This document shows positions 60,034 to 64,000 of a stretch of 64,000 bases of DNA, in pieces (position 1 is the first letter of the stretch; each line of letters opens with the position of its first letter). The translations under genes and the position numbers were made by a program. The notes below the pieces were generated by a model, which was not told the origin of the DNA, made no database searches, and saw only the letters and a program-made list of their open reading frames with translations. Source of the DNA: Halorubrum trapanicum (GTDB taxonomy: Archaea > Halobacteriota > Halobacteria > Halobacteriales > Haloferacaceae); contig NZ_AP017569.1 in NCBI RefSeq assembly GCF_002355655.1, forward strand, positions 2,356,001-2,420,000, in the 5' to 3' direction.

Positions 60034-60333
60034 ATGGACCGTACCGCCGCGTTCGAGTCCGACGTCGAGCACTTGGAGAACGCCGCGATCCGCCTCGCGG
60101 AGAGCGAGGCAGACGGCGAGCCCGACCCGCAGCTACAGAGCGAGTTCGCCGCGGTCCTCGACCACGTCCTGAACGCCCACGCGGTCGACTACGAGTCGCT
60201 CACGACCCACGCCGAGGCGGTCGCGCGGATCTGGCGGACTCGCGACCACGAGAGCACCGCGAGCAAGCACGTCGACACCGTCCACCAGGCGTTCATGGCC
60301 GAGGTGTGCGACGACTACGACCCGGTCTACTGA
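60034..60333 (+). CDS. Small conserved helical protein
   Basis: The 99-residue acidic, probably all-helical protein lies 24 nt after infB on the same strand and is likely co-transcribed. Motifs are weak (VEHLENAAIRLAESEADGE; FAAVLDHVLNAHAVDYESLTTHAEAVARIWRT). I do not recognise the family; a role in translation is only suggested by the position. Confidence 0.7.
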   Translation: MDRTAAFESDVEHLENAAIRLAESEADGEPDPQLQSEFAAVLDHVLNAHAVDYESLTTHAEAVARIWRTRDHESTASKHVDTVHQAFMAEVCDDYDPVY

Positions 60334-60385
60334 GCCGGTCCGCATTCCGCCGTCGCCCGCTCACGTCACTGGCGCCGCCGCAGGC

Positions 60386-60529
60386 TCACGTCCCCGGCGG
60401 CGTCCTGACGTGGTGGCCGCAGTTCGGACACTGCCCCTCGTTTAAGAACTCCGTCGGGCCCGTGCCGGTCGCCGCGTTGTAGCTGAAGCTGTGTCCGCAG
60501 TTCGGGCAGGTCTCGGAGCGTCGGACCAT
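60386..60529 (-). CDS. Small double zinc-ribbon protein (47 aa)
   Basis: A 48-codon frame on the minus strand reads MVRRSETCPNCGHSFSYNAA, then TGTGPTEFLNEGQCPNCGHH, then VRTPPGT. The two CPNCGH knuckles 27 residues apart form one treble-clef or rubredoxin-like zinc site. Such micro zinc-finger proteins are numerous in haloarchaea and some regulate stress responses or fitness. The start is ATG 60527-60529. It is convergent with the preceding helical gene. Confidence 0.8.
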   Translation of the reverse strand: MVRRSETCPNCGHSFSYNAATGTGPTEFLNEGQCPNCGHHVRTPPGT

Positions 60530-60578
60530 GCGGTTCGATAGAGTTCCCCGTCACTTCAACTTCCGGCGCCGCCCGTGG

Positions 60579-61154
60579 TCACCCGTACAACAGAATGATC
60601 ACGGCCACGAACGCCAGCTCCCCGCCGACGAGCAGCGCGGCGAGCAGCCACGCGCGGTAGGTCCACAGCCAGTCGCGGGCCGCCGCGAGCCGGTTTTCGC
60701 TTTCCACCTCGGACTCGCCGCGGTACGCGGCGTCGACCTTCCAGCCCGTTTCCGGGTCGTACGTCGCGGGCACGCGGGTCCCGACCAGCTCGTCGACGTC
60801 GAGCGGCGAGACGCCCGCGGCCTCCAAGAATTCGAGGAATTCCTCGGACTCCTGAAGGGATCCGTCCCGAGGAGCGTCGAACCGCTCGGTGTGGGTGGCG
60901 TCGCCGTGCGGCGGTCGCATCTCGACGGCGACGCGGTCGCCGACGGAGCGCACCCGGGTGACGATCAGCGCGTTCTCCTCGTCGTTGAGATACGCCTCGC
61001 GGAGGCGGCGCTTCACTTCCTCGTCGACGCCCGCGTCGTCGAGGTCGTCGGGGAGGGGGTCGGCGTCCGAGATCGGATCGTCGTCGGCGTCATTGGCGCG
61101 TTCGCGGTCGGCGGTCGTCGAGACGCGCTCGTCACCGCCGGATCGGTCCGCCAT
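60579..61154 (-). CDS. Tail-anchored membrane protein of unknown function
   Basis: In this 191-residue protein the first 150 residues are acidic and soluble (EVKRRLREAYLNDEENALIVTRVRSVGDRVAVEMRPPHGDATHTERFDAP, with an alternating strand pattern). A single span at the C-terminus (WLLAALLVGGELAFVAVIILLYG) would anchor it. ATG 61154 is chosen, but a GTG at 61190 in the same frame is possible. I do not recognise the family. It ends 49 nt from the zinc-ribbon gene on the same strand. Confidence 0.68.
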   Translation of the reverse strand: MADRSGGDERVSTTADRERANDADDDPISDADPLPDDLDDAGVDEEVKRRLREAYLNDEENALIVTRVRSVGDRVAVEMRPPHGDATHTERFDAPRDGSLQESEEFLEFLEAAGVSPLDVDELVGTRVPATYDPETGWKVDAAYRGESEVESENRLAAARDWLWTYRAWLLAALLVGGELAFVAVIILLYG

Positions 61155-61240
61155 CGATCCGGAGTTGGCGACGCGCTCTGATAAGGTCACGGCCGCGATA
61201 CGTGACCGGTTTCGTTGCGGACGGCCCGCGGGCCGAGCCC

Positions 61241-61634
61241 GCCGAAGCCCCAGACTCCTGACGATACGCGATCACCGACTTGAACACGATCGCCGGAACT
61301 CCAGCCGCTCGGCTGTATGACAACGCTCCTTATAAACCAGCGATCGACACGAACACGACCGCCGAAGCCCCAGCCGCGTGGGCGGCGCACGCTCGCTGCG
61401 CGCTTCAGTCGCTCACTCCGTTCGCTCCTTCCAGTGCTTACGTCGCCTGCGCCGCCCACGCGGCTGCCCCTTCGAGTCCCGCCCCACACCGCTCCGCACA
61501 GCACCTCACGCCTCCCCAGCCTCGTCGGTGGCGGTCTTCGCTTCGCTCGACCGCCACCGACTCCCTCGCGCGGTGCTGACTCGCGGCCGCCGATGGCGGC
61601 CGCTCGCAGGCACGCGCCACCGCACGTCGACTGT
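61241..61634 (+). repeat. Dispersed hairpin-rich element, copy C, with degenerate leader repeats
   Basis: This occupies the 487-nt gap between the tail-anchored protein gene and pelA. TTATAAA at 61330-61336 lies 39 nt before stem I, a perfect 17-bp inverted repeat (61372-61388 AGCCGCGTGGGCGGCGC with 61449-61465). The loop motif CGCTCACTCCGTTCGCTCC is kept. Stem II is a perfect 13-bp pair (61524-61536 with 61549-61561) around the same TTCGCTTCGCTC loop as copy B, and stem III spans 61583-61603 (GAT loop). The leader motif GCCGAAGCCCCAG recurs at 61241 (exact), 61292 (degenerate) and 61361. No coding function is credible. Confidence 0.78.
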
Positions 61635-61641
61635 CAGCCGC

Positions 61642-62709
61642 TCACTGGAGTCGGTAGCGTAAGATTGCGGCGATGCCGCCGAGGTTGGCGAGCTGCTCGC
61701 CGGGAGCGAACTCCGAGGAGAAGACGACCACGTCGCCGCCCTGCCGCTCGACCGACTCGATCACCTCGTTGACGTCGATGTCCCAGTCGCCGTCGCCCTG
61801 CCGCTCCGTGCGGAGGCGCTCGTCGACGACGAGCAGCGTCTCGACCGCGCCGAACTCGGCGGCCTCGGCGGTGTCGTCCGGGCCGTACGTCGCCTTCTCC
61901 TCTTTGGCGATGTTCTCGGTCAGCTCGTCGATGAGGCTCGCCTCCTTCGAGATGCGCGTCTCCTTCTGGACCTCGTCGACCGCGCCGCGCTTGAGGACCT
62001 CGTGGACGCCGCGGTCGCCCGCGGCGGAGGTGTCGACCGTGGTGACCCGGTCGGCGAGGTCACGGTACTCCTCGTCGATGTAGTCGCGCGCGTCCTGTTT
62101 GGTGAACCCCGGCCCGGCGAGGATCACGGCGTCGGCGTCGAGGTGCGCGAGCGCCTCGCCCAGCTCCGCGAACAGCTCCTCGCGCGGCCGCGAGAACTCG
62201 CCTTTCCCGGTCGGCTTCGTGAACGAGGCGTACTCCTCGGTGCCGTACTGCTGGACCGTGTGGACGTAGGCCGCGCCCTCCTCGACGGTCGCGATGGCCA
62301 CGTCGGGATTCTCCGCGGCCTCCGTCGCCTCCTGGAGCCGCTCGGTCTGGTCCGGCTTGAAGTGCTTCTCGACGGTGATCTCGTCGTGTTCCTCGACGTT
62401 GAGCGTGTGGTGGGCGTTGAGCTGGTCCTCCCGCGAGCAGCCGACGATGATCCCGGAGACCCGGAGCCGGTTGGCGAACCGCGCGAACTCGACGTCCTCC
62501 ACCTCCAGCGTGACGAAGATGTGCTCGCGCTGTCCGCCGGTGTCTCGCATCTGGTCGTCGTTCCGCTGGATCCGTCGGGTGGTGTCGCCCTCGACCAGGT
62601 CCCCCGGTTCGAGGACGTGCGCGAGGTGCCAGAGGTCGTCGACGTTCTCGGGGACCAGCGTGAGCCGTTCCCGGCCCTCCTCGCCGTACCCCCGCTCGGA
62701 GATGCGCAT
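61642..62709 (-). CDS. pelA: Pelota (mRNA surveillance factor)
   Basis: The 355-residue protein has the Sm-like N-terminal domain ([32 protein letters not shown]), the central domain ([18 protein letters not shown]) and the C-terminal eRF1-like domain ([15 protein letters not shown]). It lacks the GGQ of release factor eRF1, as Pelota does. With an EF1A-like GTPase it releases stalled ribosomes (no-go and non-stop decay). ATG 62709 is the conserved start [12 protein letters not shown]. The 3' end abuts repeat copy C. Confidence 0.95.
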   Translation of the reverse strand: MRISERGYGEEGRERLTLVPENVDDLWHLAHVLEPGDLVEGDTTRRIQRNDDQMRDTGGQREHIFVTLEVEDVEFARFANRLRVSGIIVGCSREDQLNAHHTLNVEEHDEITVEKHFKPDQTERLQEATEAAENPDVAIATVEEGAAYVHTVQQYGTEEYASFTKPTGKGEFSRPREELFAELGEALAHLDADAVILAGPGFTKQDARDYIDEEYRDLADRVTTVDTSAAGDRGVHEVLKRGAVDEVQKETRISKEASLIDELTENIAKEEKATYGPDDTAEAAEFGAVETLLVVDERLRTERQGDGDWDIDVNEVIESVERQGGDVVVFSSEFAPGEQLANLGGIAAILRYRLQ

Positions 62710-62734
62710 GCCCGGGCGTTCGCTCGCGGCCGTA

Positions 62735-63877
62735 TCAACGCTTGCCTTCCGCGTCGGCGAGCGACGGCCCCCACTCGAAGCCGCCGGCCGGATCGCTGCC
62801 GTCCTCGATGGTGGCGGCGGCAGCGTCGCTCCGGTCTCGCCGGTCAGCGACCGGAACGTCGCGGCCGACCTGAACCGCGGCCGGCGGCTCGCTCCGCATC
62901 GGCCGCCCGCCGTCGCCCGACACGACGGGTGCCGGCGGGTCGTTTCTCGCGCGACCGATCTCCCGGGTCGCGTCGACGGCACGAGCGGCGCCCGCGCCGC
63001 GATTCGCGTCCTCGCGGCGAGTCGCATCCGCGCGGCGAGCCGCTCGGCTCCCGGAGCGCGCGGCGTCGCGGTCCGTCCGGACCGACGGCCGCGCCGCGGC
63101 GTCCCGCGTCGAACCCTCTCGCAGCGCGTCCGCCGCTCCGCGTCCGTAGAGGCCGTGCGAGACGACCCGGACGAGGAAGGCGAGCGCGACGCCGACGACC
63201 AGCGGCGCCGTCGGCGCCGCGACGGCGTACCCGACCGCGAGCGCTCCGACGGCGAGCGTCCAGCCGGTGGCGTACGGGCCCGTCGCGGCGACGCGGGCCA
63301 CGGTCCGCGGGTTCAGTCCATCCCTCAGCCGCCCGGACGCGGCGAACGCGGCGAGCGCGGCGGGACGGACGTACGCGAACGCGAGGAGGTACGCGCCGAC
63401 GAGCGCGGCGACGACCCCGGCGGCGACGACCGCGACGGCGGCCGGGCCGTTCGGACCGAGAGCAGATTCGACGGCGGTCGCGGTCGACTCCGGATCGACG
63501 GGACCGGCGACGAGCGCGGCGACGGCGCCGCCGGCGACCGCGAGGCCGCCCGCGAGCGGGGCGAGCAGCGCCGCCGACAGCAGCGCCGACTTAAGGCCGT
63601 CCCTGACCAGTTCGCCCCAGGCGACGAGCGACGGCGTGCCGGCCGAGTCCCTCGTCTGGATCGCCGCCCGCGTCACCCGGACGTAGTAGCCGCGCGCGAC
63701 GAGCGACGGGGCGAGCGCGACCGGGGCCGCGACGGCGACCGCGGGGCTGACGAAGAGGACACCGCCGAGCCACAGCGCCGTGAGGGTCCACCCCAACAGG
63801 GTCACGGACCCGCCGACGAGGACGACGCCCGCGGTGTCGTCGGTTCGCGTCAGCGCCGTCGCGGCCGCGGTGAGCAT
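62735..63877 (-). CDS. DUF4013-like multi-span membrane protein
   Basis: The first 245 residues of this 380-residue protein hold five to six spans (for example [25 protein letters not shown] and [22 protein letters not shown]) arranged like DUF4013 proteins ([12 protein letters not shown], then [14 protein letters not shown]). An Arg/Ala/Asp-rich disordered tail follows, with repeated RDA/ARR motifs. The function is unknown. ATG 63877 follows a TATA-like CATTTATGC (63902-63910, minus strand) about 27 nt upstream. The C-terminal end lies 25 nt before the pelA start. Confidence 0.78.
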   Translation of the reverse strand: MLTAAATALTRTDDTAGVVLVGGSVTLLGWTLTALWLGGVLFVSPAVAVAAPVALAPSLVARGYYVRVTRAAIQTRDSAGTPSLVAWGELVRDGLKSALLSAALLAPLAGGLAVAGGAVAALVAGPVDPESTATAVESALGPNGPAAVAVVAAGVVAALVGAYLLAFAYVRPAALAAFAASGRLRDGLNPRTVARVAATGPYATGWTLAVGALAVGYAVAAPTAPLVVGVALAFLVRVVSHGLYGRGAADALREGSTRDAAARPSVRTDRDAARSGSRAARRADATRREDANRGAGAARAVDATREIGRARNDPPAPVVSGDGGRPMRSEPPAAVQVGRDVPVADRRDRSDAAAATIEDGSDPAGGFEWGPSLADAEGKR

Positions 63878-63925
63878 GTGACTCGACACAGGAACGGGAG
63901 CCGCATAAATGATACCCGGGCCCGA

Positions 63926-63934
63926 GCGTTTATA
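63926..63934 (+). promoter_or_regulatory. Rightward TATA-like promoter at the window edge
   Basis: CGTTTATAT lies in the AT-rich gap after the DUF4013 gene start, facing right. The gene it would serve starts beyond the end of the window; no coding frame is convincing in 63935-64000. Confidence 0.4.
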
Positions 63935-64000
63935 TCACTCCGCGGATTACTATCGACCGGCCGCGCGGGACAATCGTGTGCCTCTGACAACCCAACCGCG

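Overview
The window is chromosomal DNA of a halophilic archaeon of the class Halobacteria, most like Halorubrum or a close relative. The DNA is very GC-rich, the predicted proteins are strongly acidic, and secreted proteins carry Tat/lipobox signals. Several regulators are of the haloarchaeal HTH-10 (Bat/DmsR) type. Many genes look leaderless, with a TTTATA-like box about 27-30 nt before the start codon. I see no rRNA, tRNA, CRISPR array, transposase or prophage.

Layout. 1-6.7 kb: a partial unknown gene, a small membrane protein and a lipoprotein, then shikimate kinase and chorismate mutase, a MazF-type toxin with a damaged antitoxin, a methyltransferase, NikR and an MFS exporter. 6.8-19.3 kb: a catabolic island with a hydroxyacid dehydrogenase, an acyl-CoA dehydrogenase behind a palindromic operator, two enolase-superfamily dehydratases (one frameshifted), a LarA/DUF2088 protein, an SDR lacking the catalytic Tyr/Lys, a cupin, a FAH-family hydrolase, a Usp protein and a complete TAXI-type TRAP transporter, ending in a remnant of a CoA-transferase/hydrolase gene. 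This gene set resembles a non-phosphorylating sugar-acid route that ends in diketo-acid hydrolysis. 19.5-27.4 kb: a truncated-looking metal-ATPase-like membrane protein, CheF, a 2Fe-2S ferredoxin, a PaaB-like protein with an AhbC/NirJ-type radical SAM enzyme, an HTH-10 regulator, an actin homologue, an archaeal lipid prenyltransferase and aIF1.

27.5-34.2 kb: the MoxR-DUF58-transglutaminase cluster, dihydroorotase and a membrane protein. 34.8-39.3 kb: SerRS, an NmrA-like protein, a VapBC-like pair, a LURP-one-like protein and a lipoprotein. 39.4-49.0 kb: a respiratory molybdoenzyme operon (four-cluster ferredoxin, NrfD anchor, Tat-exported catalytic subunit, TorD chaperone) followed by an Mrp Fe-S carrier. 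It is divergent from a PAS/GAF/HTH-10 regulator, and two copies of a 14-bp motif lie between them. 49.0-63.9 kb: mostly housekeeping genes: tRNA endonuclease, Cdc48-type ATPase, a second NikR, UppS, Nob1 with a PRC-barrel protein, IF-2 and Pelota, with small unknown proteins between them.

The most unusual signal is a dispersed intergenic element present three times (about 34.26-34.74, 50.27-50.62 and 61.24-61.63 kb; the first copy is inverted). Each copy has a perfect 17-bp stem whose sequence differs between copies while pairing is kept, a short GC-rich hairpin near the far end, and a TTATAA box 39-44 nt before the main stem. Two copies carry repeated leader units. It looks like a structured RNA gene family or a hairpin-rich miniature element, and I do not recognise it as a described family.
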